Shown here: in pieces, positions 50,751 to 59,469 of the stretch
How positions within the stretch are numbered: the stretch's first letter is position 1
Layout of the letters: each line of letters starts with the position of its first letter
DNA from: Nocardia mexicana NBRC 108244
Lineage (GTDB): Bacteria > Actinomycetota > Actinomycetes > Mycobacteriales > Mycobacteriaceae
Direction of reading: 5' to 3'
NCBI RefSeq assembly: GCF_001613165.1
Contig: NZ_BDBV01000017.1
Span: 43,507-107,506 of the forward strand
DNA: 64,000 nucleotides
Position numbers and translations under genes: made by a program
The notes under the pieces: model-generated
What the model was told of the DNA's origin: nothing
Databases searched by the model: none
What the model saw: only the letters and a program-made list of their open reading frames with translations

Positions 50751-52322
50751 TTACTCGTAGAGGCCCTCTACATGCCAGGTTCGGTCGTAGCCGAGCAGGA
50801 GCAGGACGTTGACGTCGGCGTCCAGGAGTATCTGAGCGCGGGCCCTGCTGTCGCCGTCGCCGGTCCACCAGCGCTCGTCGAGCAGCCAGGGGCCCGCCCA
50901 GCCGGTGACATCCCAGTGTTTGCCACCCCAGCGCAGCCGGTCCGGGTCGGCGGTGAACAGGCCGCGGTCGGTGATCCAGACCGGGGTGCCGTCGGCGGTC
51001 TCCAGCACCACCTCGGGGTGGTTGACCAGCACGACGGCGGGCGCGGGCTCGGGCAGCCGCCCCGGCCAGGGCAGCGCCGGATCGGCGGCGGGGACCTGCT
51101 CGTCGCCGAGCGCGATCAGGGTGACGCGTTCGGCCGGGCCGCGACCGCCGCTGAGCACCCCGATCCGCACCGCCTCCCCGCCCAGCAGCCCCTGCACCCG
51201 CACCAGGGCGCGCCGGGCCCGCTCGTCCCCCTCGCCGACCCCGCCCCACAGCCCGAGCTGCAGCGCACCCGCCGCCACCACCTCCACCGGCTCCAACCGC
51301 AGCAGCGTGATGGGCGCGGTGGGTGCCGCGCCGCGGTGCGTGAGCCAGCCGTCGAGCTGCCAGCGGACCCGGTCCGCCGTGCCCTCCGGGGTGAGTGGTT
51401 CGGCGCAGCGCCAGATTCTCGAAAGTCGTTCACCGGCGGCGGTTTCCGCCGTTACCGACAGGCGCGTGCAGGCTACCGATGCGGCGGACAGTCGCGCGTG
51501 CAGCCGGGTGGCCAGCAGGCGCCCGGCGAATGCGGCCGCGTCGACGCGGTCGATCGGCGGATCGCAGCGGTACTCCACCGTCAGCTCCGGGGCGGGCGGG
51601 CGCGCGGACGGCAACCGCTCCGGCTCCGCCCGGGCACAGCGGTGCGCGCGAATCGCGTCGGCGCCGAAGCGGGAGGCGACCTCGGCGGGGGTCAGCGCGG
51701 CGAAATCACCGATCCGGCGCAATCCCAAGCGGTGCAGCAGATCCACCAGATCGGCGCGCTCCGGCGCCGCCAGGCTGGGCTCGACGGCGAGCTCACCCAC
51801 CGGCAGCGGCGCCAGGAACCGCGCACCGGATCCGGGCGGCACGAGGGCGGCCCGGCGGGCGGCGAGCACCGCCGTGGACAGCTCGTCGGCGATGCCGATC
51901 TGGCACTCCACCCCGACCGCGGCGACCGCGTCGACGAGCCGCTCGGCCGCCGCCTCCTCGGATCCGAAGAACCGGGCGGCACCGCGCGCGGCCAGCACCA
52001 GCAGCCCGGGCCGCAGCACCTCCACACCGGGCACCGTCGCATCCACGGCCGTCACCGCCGGTTCGAACAACCTGGCGTCGCGGTCCGGATCGGATTGCGC
52101 CACAAACAGGTCCGGGCACCGCGCCTGCGCCTCCCGCCGCTTCAGCCCGCGCTGCACGCCCGCGGCCCGCGCCACGGCCGAACACGCCACCACCCGATTC
52201 GCATGCAGCACCACCACCGGCCGCGTGGGCGGAACATCGGCCACCGCGGCCGCCGCGGCGGCGGGCCAGTCCGGGCACCACAGCGCCAGCACCCGAGAGT
52301 CGCGCCGCGCACTCAGCCGCAT
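50751..52322 (-). CDS. imuB: ImuB, Y-family-like mutasome subunit
   Basis: A 523-residue inactive Y-family polymerase relative. VLALWCPDWPAAAAAAV is the normal ImuB N-terminus; PPTRPVVVLHANRVVACSAV and ARGLKRREAQARCP-like helix follow. The catalytic acidic residues of Y polymerases are not preserved, as in other ImuB. A little-finger region and a C-terminal tail complete it. It bridges DnaE2 to the beta clamp and to ImuA'. The ATG at 52322 begins MRLSARRDSR; an in-frame GTG at 52349 is also possible. Confidence 0.9.
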   Translation of the reverse strand: MRLSARRDSRVLALWCPDWPAAAAAAVADVPPTRPVVVLHANRVVACSAVARAAGVQRGLKRREAQARCPDLFVAQSDPDRDARLFEPAVTAVDATVPGVEVLRPGLLVLAARGAARFFGSEEAAAERLVDAVAAVGVECQIGIADELSTAVLAARRAALVPPGSGARFLAPLPVGELAVEPSLAAPERADLVDLLHRLGLRRIGDFAALTPAEVASRFGADAIRAHRCARAEPERLPSARPPAPELTVEYRCDPPIDRVDAAAFAGRLLATRLHARLSAASVACTRLSVTAETAAGERLSRIWRCAEPLTPEGTADRVRWQLDGWLTHRGAAPTAPITLLRLEPVEVVAAGALQLGLWGGVGEGDERARRALVRVQGLLGGEAVRIGVLSGGRGPAERVTLIALGDEQVPAADPALPWPGRLPEPAPAVVLVNHPEVVLETADGTPVWITDRGLFTADPDRLRWGGKHWDVTGWAGPWLLDERWWTGDGDSRARAQILLDADVNVLLLLGYDRTWHVEGLYE

Positions 52323-52499
52323 CGGCGGGCCGCCCGGACACGATGCCACCGGGCAACGCCATCGGAAGGCCGGGGTCCGGTGTGCCGACGGACGACACCC
52401 GACCGCCGACCTGGCTTCGATCGCTCTGGGAGGCCGTTCATTTCACGCAAGCCTCCGAATTGCCCCGCGCTCGGGCGCAACCGGCACGCGGCAGGCCGT

Positions 52500-53225
52500 T
52501 CACGAGGCGGCCTCGCGCACGGTCTCCAGCCGCTGCGGCCGACTCGCCTGCGCCGCAATCCATTCGACGCGGCCGTCCCGGGAACTCAGCTCGAGGCGAC
52601 CCGTGCGGGGCGGGGCCGAGCGCCCGCGCACGCGGACGTCCAGGCGCAGGGTGCGCAGGCGGCCGCAGCCGCGACCCAGGCCGTCGTAACCGGCGATGCG
52701 GGTGTCGATGCGCAGCGTGGACCCGCTCCAGGCGCCGCCGGTCACCACGAGCGTGGATCCCTTGCTGCGGGCACGCGCGGCGAGCACGCGAGTGCGACTG
52801 GGCGGCACCGACAGACCGCCCAGTCCTAGAACCACCAGATCCAGACCATCGAGCAACACCGCAGCGACCTCCACGGGATCCGGTCCGGGATCGGGCACCA
52901 CGGCCAGCCTCCCCAGTTGAGCGCCCATCTCGGCGGCGGCGAGCAGGCCGAGCCGGGGCAGACCGACCACCGCGGCATGCCCGCCACCGCCGGTCACCGC
53001 GGCCAGCAAACCGGTCAGCAGCGAACCCGACCCCGCGTACTCGACCACCGAGCCCTTCGCCAGACCACCCTCCGGCAGCAGCTCCACCAGCGGCGACGGC
53101 ACCGGTAGCAACTCCCGCCGCAGCGGCGGCCGCGGCGCCGCCCCCGCACCGCGCGCCGGAACGGCCGCCATCCGCCGACGCAGATCCGCCAGCCGCTCGG
53201 ACTTCGCTTCTCCAGCCGAATCCAT
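52500..53225 (-). CDS. imuA': ImuA' RecA-like mutasome accessory protein
   Basis: A 241-residue RecA-fold protein without the Walker-dependent activity of RecA. LLPEGGLAKGSVVEYAGSGS is the degenerate nucleotide-binding region, LVVPDPGPDPVEVAAVLLD and VVTGGAWSGSTLRIDTRIAG are later strands. It belongs to the LexA-controlled ImuA'-ImuB-DnaE2 mutagenesis system. The ATG at 53225 has GAGG immediately before it. The LexA box lies 127 bp upstream. The gap to imuB (177 bp) is unusual. Confidence 0.85.
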   Translation of the reverse strand: MDSAGEAKSERLADLRRRMAAVPARGAGAAPRPPLRRELLPVPSPLVELLPEGGLAKGSVVEYAGSGSLLTGLLAAVTGGGGHAAVVGLPRLGLLAAAEMGAQLGRLAVVPDPGPDPVEVAAVLLDGLDLVVLGLGGLSVPPSRTRVLAARARSKGSTLVVTGGAWSGSTLRIDTRIAGYDGLGRGCGRLRTLRLDVRVRGRSAPPRTGRLELSSRDGRVEWIAAQASRPQRLETVREAAS

Positions 53226-53351
53226 CCTCGACCACCTATCTCCCACCGAGTGGACTCCACCGTCCGGCCGCGCCGCCCGCACGAGCGACCCACCGGCCGA
53301 TGCGACACCGGAGCCCGCCGACCCCAGCACCGATCCAGCTATCGATACGAC

Positions 53352-53367
53352 TCGAATATACGTTCGA
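53352..53367 (-). promoter_or_regulatory. LexA (SOS) box of imuA'-imuB
   Basis: TCGAATATACGTTCGA; read on the minus strand it is TCGAACGTATATTCGA, one base different from the dnaE2 box at 39301-39316. It lies upstream of imuA'. It supports coordinate SOS induction of the mutasome. Confidence 0.85.
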
Positions 53368-53474
53368 CTCATCTTCAGTAGAACCCCACCCCCCAGCCAC
53401 GTCAAGCGGCACTCGCACGAATCCCTGAGTTCCGAAGCAGGCCAGTCAGGACGGTTTTCCGCTATCCTCGCGCC

Positions 53475-54605
53475 GTGACCGAACGCGCCCGCCCTTTCGT
53501 AGGCCCCGACTATCTGGTCGCCGGCCGCTACCGCCTGCAATCGAAGCTGGGCGGCGGCGGCATGGGCGCCGTGTGGTTGGCACACGACCGGCTGCTCGAC
53601 CGCGATGTCGCCATCAAACAGGTGCTTTCCACGGCCGGACTCAGCGAGGAGGAGGCCGCCGCGGTCCGCAACCGGATCGTCCACGAGGGCCGGGTCGCCG
53701 CGAAGCTGTCGCACGAGCACGCCGTCGCCGTCTACGACGTAGTGCTCGAGGCGGGCGAGCCGTGGCTGGTGATGGAGTACCTACCCTCGCGCAGCGTGGC
53801 GAAGGCGCTCGCGCTGGCCGACACCCTGTCACCGATCGAGGTGGCGCAGATCGGCGCGCAGGTCGCCGATGCGCTCGCCGCCGCGCACAGCGCCGGTATC
53901 ACCCACCGCGATATCAAGCCGGGCAATATTCTCGTCGCCGACCGCGGCGCCGAGGTGGGCAAGGTGAAGCTCAGCGACTTCGGCATCTCGAGCGGCACCG
54001 GAGATCCGCACGACGAGCTGGACGACGCGATCACAGGTACCCCGGCCTACCTGCCACCGGAGGTGGCGCGCGGCGCCCGGCCGACCGAGGCCAGCGACGT
54101 ATTCTCCCTCGGCGCAACGCTGTACACCGCGATCGAGGGCCAGCCGCCCTACGGCTTCGACGACGACAGCGACGTGATCGTCGAACGCGCGGCAATGGCG
54201 CAGATCATTCCGCCCAGCCGCAGCGGCACGCTCACCGCGGCACTGCTGCACATGATGGAGCCCGCACCGCAGCGCCGCCCGACCATGACCGAGGCCCGCG
54301 ACGAAATCCTCACCGCCGCTTTCGGTCCCGGCACCGGGCCCTACATCCTCGGCGCCCCGGTCCGCACCGAGGACGGCACCATCCCGGCGTGGGCGGCCCG
54401 CAACTCGGCCGCGGGCCTGCGCAGCCCGCACTCCACCCCGCTGCCGCGTCCGCCCCGCGCCACCGCACCGAGTGCCGCTGCGCCGCAACAGAAGCTGGGG
54501 CTCAACGTCTCGAATCTCGGCCCGAACGCGGCCCCGCTGGCAATCGCGGTGGGCCTGCTGATCGGCCTGCTGATCCTGATCGTGATTCTCGTAGCGGCGC
54601 TGTAA
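53475..54605 (+). CDS. Serine/threonine protein kinase (PknB-like), C-terminal membrane anchor
   Basis: A 376-residue Hanks-type kinase. GGGGMGAVWLAHD is the P-loop, catalytic Lys48 (VAIKQV), HRD (144-146, THRDIKPGN), DFG (168-170) and the APE-like TPAYLPPEVA are intact. A juxtamembrane stretch rich in Pro/Ser precedes a single C-terminal transmembrane helix (about 355-375); there is no extracellular domain. GTG start, with TATCCT seven bases upstream, suggests a leaderless mRNA. Its stop directly abuts the stop of the convergent response regulator. Confidence 0.9.
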   Translation: MTERARPFVGPDYLVAGRYRLQSKLGGGGMGAVWLAHDRLLDRDVAIKQVLSTAGLSEEEAAAVRNRIVHEGRVAAKLSHEHAVAVYDVVLEAGEPWLVMEYLPSRSVAKALALADTLSPIEVAQIGAQVADALAAAHSAGITHRDIKPGNILVADRGAEVGKVKLSDFGISSGTGDPHDELDDAITGTPAYLPPEVARGARPTEASDVFSLGATLYTAIEGQPPYGFDDDSDVIVERAAMAQIIPPSRSGTLTAALLHMMEPAPQRRPTMTEARDEILTAAFGPGTGPYILGAPVRTEDGTIPAWAARNSAAGLRSPHSTPLPRPPRATAPSAAAPQQKLGLNVSNLGPNAAPLAIAVGLLIGLLILIVILVAAL

Positions 54606-55250
54606 TCAATCGATCCGGCGGCGATGCGCCCAGCGCGTGAGGGCATTGCGGTTGGACTGCTGGGTCTTGCGGAGCACGTTGGAGGCGTGGGTCTCCACGG
54701 TTTTCACGGAGATGAACAGGGTTTCGGCGATTTCGCGGTAGGTGTAGCCGCGGGCGAGCAGGCGCAGCACCTCCAGCTCGCGCGGGGTCAGCGAGTCCAG
54801 CTCGGGGTCGAGCGGCGGCTCCGGAGCGGGCGAGCGGCCGGTGAACGAGTCCAGCACGAAACCCGCCAGGCGCGGGCTGAACACCGCGTCGCCGCCGGCG
54901 ACGCGCCGAATGCCGTCGGCCAGTTCGGATCCCGAGATGGTCTTGGTGACATATCCGCGGGCGCCCGCGCGGATCACCGCGATCACGTCCTCGGCGGCGT
55001 CGGACACGCTCAGCGCCAGGCACACCGGGCCCTGATCCTCGATGCCCTGCAGCACCGCCACCCCGCCGCCGTCGGGCATGTGCACATCCAGCAGCACCAC
55101 ATCCGGTCCGGCCGTCTTGATTCCGGCGATGGCCTCGGACACGGTGCCGGCCTCCCCGATCACGTCCATATCGGATTCGCGGCTCAACTCCGCCCGCACG
55201 CCGGACCGGAACACGGCGTGGTCGTCGACCAGAAAGACCCGGATACTCAC
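54606..55250 (-). CDS. LuxR-family two-component response regulator
   Basis: A 214-residue NarL/FixJ-type regulator: a receiver domain (5-120, phosphoacceptor Asp55 in VVLLDVHMPDGG) and a LuxR helix-turn-helix (DSLTPRELEVLRLLARGYTY, then EIAETLFISVKTVETHASNV). GTG start after GAGGAGAGCA. Its partner is almost surely the PspC histidine kinase encoded nearby at 55915, making a LiaSR-like pair that responds to envelope stress. The stop codon is directly adjacent to the kinase stop. Confidence 0.9.
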   Translation of the reverse strand: MSIRVFLVDDHAVFRSGVRAELSRESDMDVIGEAGTVSEAIAGIKTAGPDVVLLDVHMPDGGGVAVLQGIEDQGPVCLALSVSDAAEDVIAVIRAGARGYVTKTISGSELADGIRRVAGGDAVFSPRLAGFVLDSFTGRSPAPEPPLDPELDSLTPRELEVLRLLARGYTYREIAETLFISVKTVETHASNVLRKTQQSNRNALTRWAHRRRID

Positions 55251-55344
55251 TGCTCTCCTCACCTCGGGCACACCGACAGCGGGGGACACCGCCCATTCAT
55301 CGGTACCACACCGTAGACCGGTCCGCCGCGAACCAGGTCATACG

Positions 55345-55887
55345 ATGCCTCGAGTGCATATTCGAGTGGTTTCCTACGATGCCGACTGGCCGCGGCAGGC
55401 CCGAGCCGCTATCGCCGAACTGAACACGGCACTGCCCGGCCTCTTCCGCGATATCGAACACATGGGCAGCACCGCGGTTCCCGATCTCCCCGCCAAACCG
55501 ATCATCGATCTGATGGCCTCGGTGCGCGATCTCGACGCCGCCATCTCCCGCGAGCACACCCTCGCCGCCCTCGGCTACTTCCGCGAGGACAACGGCATGA
55601 GCAACCGCCTGTTCTATCCGCGCACCGGCGCCTCCGGACAGCGCACCCACCACCTGCACGTGGTGCGCGCCGAGGACTGGGACGACCAGAACGAGCGCAT
55701 CCTGCGCGACTTCCTGCGCACCCATCCCGGCGCGGCCGCCGACTACGCCGCGCTGAAACAGCAACTCGCCGTAGAACTCTCCGACCCTTTGGAATACACC
55801 CGCCGCAAGACCGACCTGATCCAGCAACTCGTCGACCAGGCCCGCACCGACCTCGGCCTCCCGCTAGTCGACGTCTGGGAAGAGTGA
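55345..55887 (+). CDS. GrpB-family (UPF0157) nucleotidyltransferase-like protein
   Basis: A 180-residue GrpB/UPF0157 protein. VVSYDADWPRQARAAIAEL and the IEHMGSTAVPDLPAKPIIDL motif, with the Asp pair of a minimal nucleotidyltransferase, are present, and LDAAISREHTLAALGY and THHLHVVRAED are typical. Function unknown. The ATG at 55345 follows no strong ribosome site. It sits between the response regulator and the histidine kinase, convergent with the latter. Confidence 0.82.
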   Translation: MPRVHIRVVSYDADWPRQARAAIAELNTALPGLFRDIEHMGSTAVPDLPAKPIIDLMASVRDLDAAISREHTLAALGYFREDNGMSNRLFYPRTGASGQRTHHLHVVRAEDWDDQNERILRDFLRTHPGAAADYAALKQQLAVELSDPLEYTRRKTDLIQQLVDQARTDLGLPLVDVWEE

Positions 55888-55914
55888 ATCCGCAGGAGTT
55901 ACCTACTGAACCCC

Positions 55915-57351
55915 TCACTCGTCCTCCAGCGAGCGGACATCTTCCGATGTGGTCGCTCTGCCGAGCCGAACCATGGGCAGCCCCGTATCAGGGCTGCGCT
56001 CAGGCTCCCCACCTTCGGCCGAGTTGGGCCCGCCCGACACGTCGCCACCTCGCTCGAGGTCCGGCGGGCTGATCTCATCCGGCACCGGTCCCTCTACAGG
56101 CTCCTGGCCCTCGGCGTCGTTGCGGGGCAGGATGATCCGGACCTCGGTGCCGCGGCCCGGGGTGGACTGGATCTCCACCGTGCCGCCGCGGCGCTCGATG
56201 CGGGCGCGGATGGACCTGGCCAGGCCCTGCCGGTCGGCGGGGACGTCCGCCGGGTCGAAACCGGAGCCGCGGTCGCGGACGAAGACGCTCACCTGATGCG
56301 GCTCCACCTCGGCGAACAGGTCGATGGTGGGGACGCCGGCGTGTTTGGCGGCGTTCACCAGCGCCTCCCGGGTGGCGCCGAGCAAGGCGGTGAAATGCTC
56401 TCGGGGCAGGCCGAATCCGGTCTCGCCCGGATCCATCGACACATCGCCGACGGTCACCGGTGGCACCTTCACCCCGTACTGGTCCTCCACCTCGCCCGCG
56501 ATGGTGCGCAGCGCGGCGGCCAGGCTGGACTGCGCCGGCACGGTGTCCTCGAACAGCCACTTGCGCAACTCGCGCTCCTGGCCGCGGGCCAGCCGCATCA
56601 CCTCCTGCGGGTCACCGGCCTGCCGCTGGATCAGCGCCAGCGTCTGCAGCACCGAATCGTGCAGGTGTGAGGCGATCTCCTCGCGCTCCTCGTTGCGGAT
56701 GCGCGCGCCGCGCTCGGCGTTCAGCGCGCGCACCATGCGCAGCCACAGCGGCACCGTCAGCAGCCCGACACCGATCAGCGTCACCGCGACCGCGATCATC
56801 GCGGAACCCAGGGAGCTCAGGTTGATCCGGCCCAGCACCACCACGCCCAGCCCGACCACGATCAGCGTCGCCCCGGCCAGGATGCGCGTCCAAGTGAGCA
56901 CGCTCGGCCGTGCGGGCAGGCCGAGCATCGATCGCGGCCCCTCCGCGTCGAACTCCCGCCACACCAGCGCCGCGCCGACCGCGACCACGATGATCGGCCC
57001 CACCACCCGGGCGGCGGTGCCGCTGAACACCCACGACATCGAGACCGCCAGCGCCAGCCCGAGCAGGATCAGGCCCACCGCCTGCCGCCGCTCCGAGACC
57101 GACGGCGGCGGGGCGTCCCCACCGGAGGGCGTGAAGATCCACAGCATCGAGTAGGCCGCGATACCCGCGCCCATGAGCGCGGACAGCAGAACGAACGCCA
57201 GCCGCACCTTGAAGACGTCGACCCCGAGATGGTCGGCGATACCGCCCGCGACCCCGCCGACGACCCGGCCGCCGGAGCGCCGCTGCAACCGCGGGTACAG
57301 CGGCGCCGGGCGAACTCCGCGCGCATCGAACGCGGGCGTGGACGGATACAT
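55915..57351 (-). CDS. PspC-domain sensor histidine kinase (LiaS-like)
   Basis: A 478-residue membrane kinase. An N-terminal PspC domain (about 15-75, RSGGRVVGGVAGGIADHLGV) is followed by further membrane helices (90-205), a HisKA_3-like region with His231 (IASHLHDSVLQTLALI) and a HATPase (about 315-420, with ALVNAAKHAGV and DRGSGFDP). The C-terminal tail is acidic. It should phosphorylate the LuxR-type regulator at 54606-55250. Divergent from the PspC/LiaF-like gene, a LiaFSR-like arrangement. Confidence 0.9.
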   Translation of the reverse strand: MYPSTPAFDARGVRPAPLYPRLQRRSGGRVVGGVAGGIADHLGVDVFKVRLAFVLLSALMGAGIAAYSMLWIFTPSGGDAPPPSVSERRQAVGLILLGLALAVSMSWVFSGTAARVVGPIIVVAVGAALVWREFDAEGPRSMLGLPARPSVLTWTRILAGATLIVVGLGVVVLGRINLSSLGSAMIAVAVTLIGVGLLTVPLWLRMVRALNAERGARIRNEEREEIASHLHDSVLQTLALIQRQAGDPQEVMRLARGQERELRKWLFEDTVPAQSSLAAALRTIAGEVEDQYGVKVPPVTVGDVSMDPGETGFGLPREHFTALLGATREALVNAAKHAGVPTIDLFAEVEPHQVSVFVRDRGSGFDPADVPADRQGLARSIRARIERRGGTVEIQSTPGRGTEVRIILPRNDAEGQEPVEGPVPDEISPPDLERGGDVSGGPNSAEGGEPERSPDTGLPMVRLGRATTSEDVRSLEDE

Positions 57352-57472
57352 GCCTTCGATACTGGCACGGCGCCCCGACAGCGACCATCGGGAAACACCC
57401 CCATTCACAGCTCAGGGATGGCGCGCTGACCGGGCCCACCGGAGTTCAGGACGCTTTTCAGGGTGAACCCGG

Positions 57473-59206
57473 ATGCGGTCCGGGCCCACCGGTCGCCACC
57501 ATGGAACCCATGACCAGAGCGAGCGGCTGGGCCGGCGGGACCGGCCGGACGGGTTCAGCGATCAACTCCATCACCTGTGGCGGACGCGCCCCGTGCGGCT
57601 GCCGCGGCAGGGCCCGATCGCCGGCGTGGCCGCCGGTTTCGGGCACCGCTACAACGTGGACCCGGTGCTGGTGCGGGTCGCCTTCGTGGTGTCGTCGCTC
57701 TTCGGCGGCGCCGGCATCGTGCTGTATCTGGCGGCGTGGCTGCTGCTGCCCGCGGCCGGAGACCAGGTCTCGGCCACCGAGGGCCTGTTCGGCAAGGGCC
57801 ACAGCTCGCAGTCGCCGACCAAGACGGTGGTGCTGATCGTGGCGCTGGCGATCGCGGTCACCACCATGGGCCCGGTCGGCGTGGGCCTCGGCGGCTCCGG
57901 CCTGATCAGCTTCGTGCTGATGCTGGCTGGCTGGTGGCTGCTGTATCTGCGCCAGACCGAACCGCCCGCCGACGGCTCCGGTCCGCTGCTCGCCGACGGC
58001 GGCATCGCCTCGACCGGCTACCCGGGCACCATGTACCCCGGCGGATCCCCGTGGGCGGGCCCCATGTACGGGCCCTACACCACCCTGCCCGACCACTACG
58101 AGCCGGACCCGATAAAAGACGCTGCCGCGCCGGGTAATTCAGCCACCGATGTGATTCCGCGCGATGGAGATACCGCGGTGCTGCGCGCGGACGCCCCCAC
58201 CGAGACGGTGGATACCGATGCGGCCCGGGGGAACTCGGCGAGCGACACCGCCGCGGTTACGCAGGACGGAGATACCGCGGTGCTGCGGACGGACGCGCCC
58301 ACCGAGACGGTGGATACCGGTGCGGGCCAGGCGGCTTCGGCGGGCGACACCGATGCGGTCCCGCAGGACTCTGCCGTCGGGACCGAGAGTTCCGGCACGG
58401 AGGTGATGCCGGGGAAGGACCGGCCCTCCGCTGACGGACCCGCGGGGCCGACCGGCAAGGCCGAAGGGGCGCAACCGCGCGCGACCCGGACTGCCGAATA
58501 CCCCAGGCCCGCAGCCGGTCCGGTTCGCCCCGGCCCCACCCCGCCCGGCTGGGATCCGCTCGGCGTGGCCCCGATGTCGTGGGATCTGCCCGATCCGACC
58601 CCGCACCGCCCCGTCGCCGTGCAGGCGCCGCCGCCGAAGCGTCCCCGCTCGCGGCTCACGCCGATGGTGATCGGGCTGGCCCTGCTGGCCGCGGCCGCCG
58701 CCGCAGCCGTCGCCGCCGCGGGGGTGGACTGGATGACCCCGGGACGCATCGGCGCGGTGGCGCTGGCGGTGGTGGGCCTCGGCCTGCTTCTCGGCGCGTT
58801 CCTGCGCCGCGGCTACGGGCTCATGGTGGTGCTGGCGCCGCTCGCCGGATTCGTGATCCTGGCGTCGATGGTCGGCCCGGTCGAATTCGACCGCGGCGCA
58901 ATGGGAGACCACGTCTGGACCCCGACCACGGTGGCCGCCCTGGAGCCCGAGTACCGGGTGAACATGGGCTCGGGAACGCTGGACCTGCGCTCGCTCGCGC
59001 TGACCGAGAACAAGACCGTGAACGTCTCCGTGCGCATGGGCGAGTTCCGGGTGCTGGTGCCGGATTCCATGCGACTGCAGGCGAATTGCACGTCCAATCT
59101 GGGCGATGTGCAATGCCCCGAGGGACTCACCGGCCCCGCCGACGGCCCGGTGCTCACCCTCGATGTCGATGTCCAAGCCGGAGATGCGGAGGTGAAACGT
59201 GGCTGA
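57473..59206 (+). CDS. PspC/LiaF-like membrane protein with repeat-bearing linker
   Basis: A 577-residue protein. The PspC domain begins at about residue 35 (RTRPVRLPRQGPIAGVAAG) and contains one transmembrane pair; a long Asp/Thr/Pro-rich linker (about 215-385) holds repeats of the DGDTAVLR unit; four more helices and a LiaF/DUF2154-like C-terminal domain follow (YRVNMGSGTLDLRSLALTEN and GEFRVLVPDSM). The first 30 residues look dubious, so the true start may lie a little later. Together with the histidine kinase and regulator it forms a LiaFSR-like stress module. Confidence 0.8.
   Translation: MRSGPTGRHHGTHDQSERLGRRDRPDGFSDQLHHLWRTRPVRLPRQGPIAGVAAGFGHRYNVDPVLVRVAFVVSSLFGGAGIVLYLAAWLLLPAAGDQVSATEGLFGKGHSSQSPTKTVVLIVALAIAVTTMGPVGVGLGGSGLISFVLMLAGWWLLYLRQTEPPADGSGPLLADGGIASTGYPGTMYPGGSPWAGPMYGPYTTLPDHYEPDPIKDAAAPGNSATDVIPRDGDTAVLRADAPTETVDTDAARGNSASDTAAVTQDGDTAVLRTDAPTETVDTGAGQAASAGDTDAVPQDSAVGTESSGTEVMPGKDRPSADGPAGPTGKAEGAQPRATRTAEYPRPAAGPVRPGPTPPGWDPLGVAPMSWDLPDPTPHRPVAVQAPPPKRPRSRLTPMVIGLALLAAAAAAAVAAAGVDWMTPGRIGAVALAVVGLGLLLGAFLRRGYGLMVVLAPLAGFVILASMVGPVEFDRGAMGDHVWTPTTVAALEPEYRVNMGSGTLDLRSLALTENKTVNVSVRMGEFRVLVPDSMRLQANCTSNLGDVQCPEGLTGPADGPVLTLDVDVQAGDAEVKRG
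58163..58366 (+). repeat. Two tandem 102-bp coding repeats (34-residue units)
   Basis: Within the PspC/LiaF-like gene, two consecutive 34-residue units begin DGDTAVLR(A/T)DAPTETVDT; unit one starts at 58163 and unit two at 58265. The DNA of the two copies is nearly identical over the first 60 bp. The units lie in the unstructured cytosolic linker. Confidence 0.85.
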
Positions 59207-59405
59207 CAATTCGGAAACCCGTCGGGGACCGTCCTTCTCGCTACTACTGGCGGGGCTGCTGGCGCTGCTCGTGAGCGTGTGGGCCTTCATCGGCCCGTCC
59301 TCGTGGCCCGAGCACAGCATCATCCCGATCGGCTGGATCGTGGTGGCGGTCGCGATCGTGGTGGGCATCGCGCTGGTGATCTCGCCGCGCAAGAAGAAAC
59401 GCTGA
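59199..59405 (+). CDS. Small membrane protein after the PspC/LiaF-like gene
   Basis: A 68-residue protein with two hydrophobic segments (15-32, 42-60), positively charged at the C-terminus (SPRKKKR). The GTG start overlaps the upstream stop by 8 bp, and GGAGG precedes it, so it is translationally coupled to the PspC/LiaF-like gene. Probably a small subunit or membrane anchor of that system. No family recognised. Confidence 0.72.
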   Translation: MADNSETRRGPSFSLLLAGLLALLVSVWAFIGPSSWPEHSIIPIGWIVVAVAIVVGIALVISPRKKKR

Positions 59406-59417
59406 ATTCACAGCAAA

Positions 59418-59457
59418 CAGTAGGGGCTTGGATCCGAGTGGATCCAAGCCCCTACTG
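59418..59457. terminator. Perfect 18-bp bidirectional hairpin
   Basis: CAGTAGGGGCTTGGATCC (59418-59435), loop GAGT and the exact reverse complement (59440-59457). It lies between two convergent genes, 12 bp after the small membrane protein stop and 12 bp before the ribonuclease stop. Most likely a shared terminator. Confidence 0.75.
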
Positions 59458-59469
59458 CTGCAGCCGGAG

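Noticed and set aside
51395..53428. 677-codon plus-strand open frame, Arg/Pro-rich
   Set aside because: Antisense to imuB and imuA', low complexity, no family.
57473..57836. Alternative frame MEPMTRASGWAGG as N-terminus of the PspC/LiaF-like protein
   Set aside because: That frame lacks the PspC domain and ends early; the +2-frame product carries the RTRPVRLPRQGPIAG PspC start. A frameshift near the start cannot be fully excluded.
59418..59457. Hairpin considered as tRNA-like or attachment site
   Set aside because: A perfect 18-bp stem between convergent stops is better explained as terminator; no cloverleaf and no integrase nearby.
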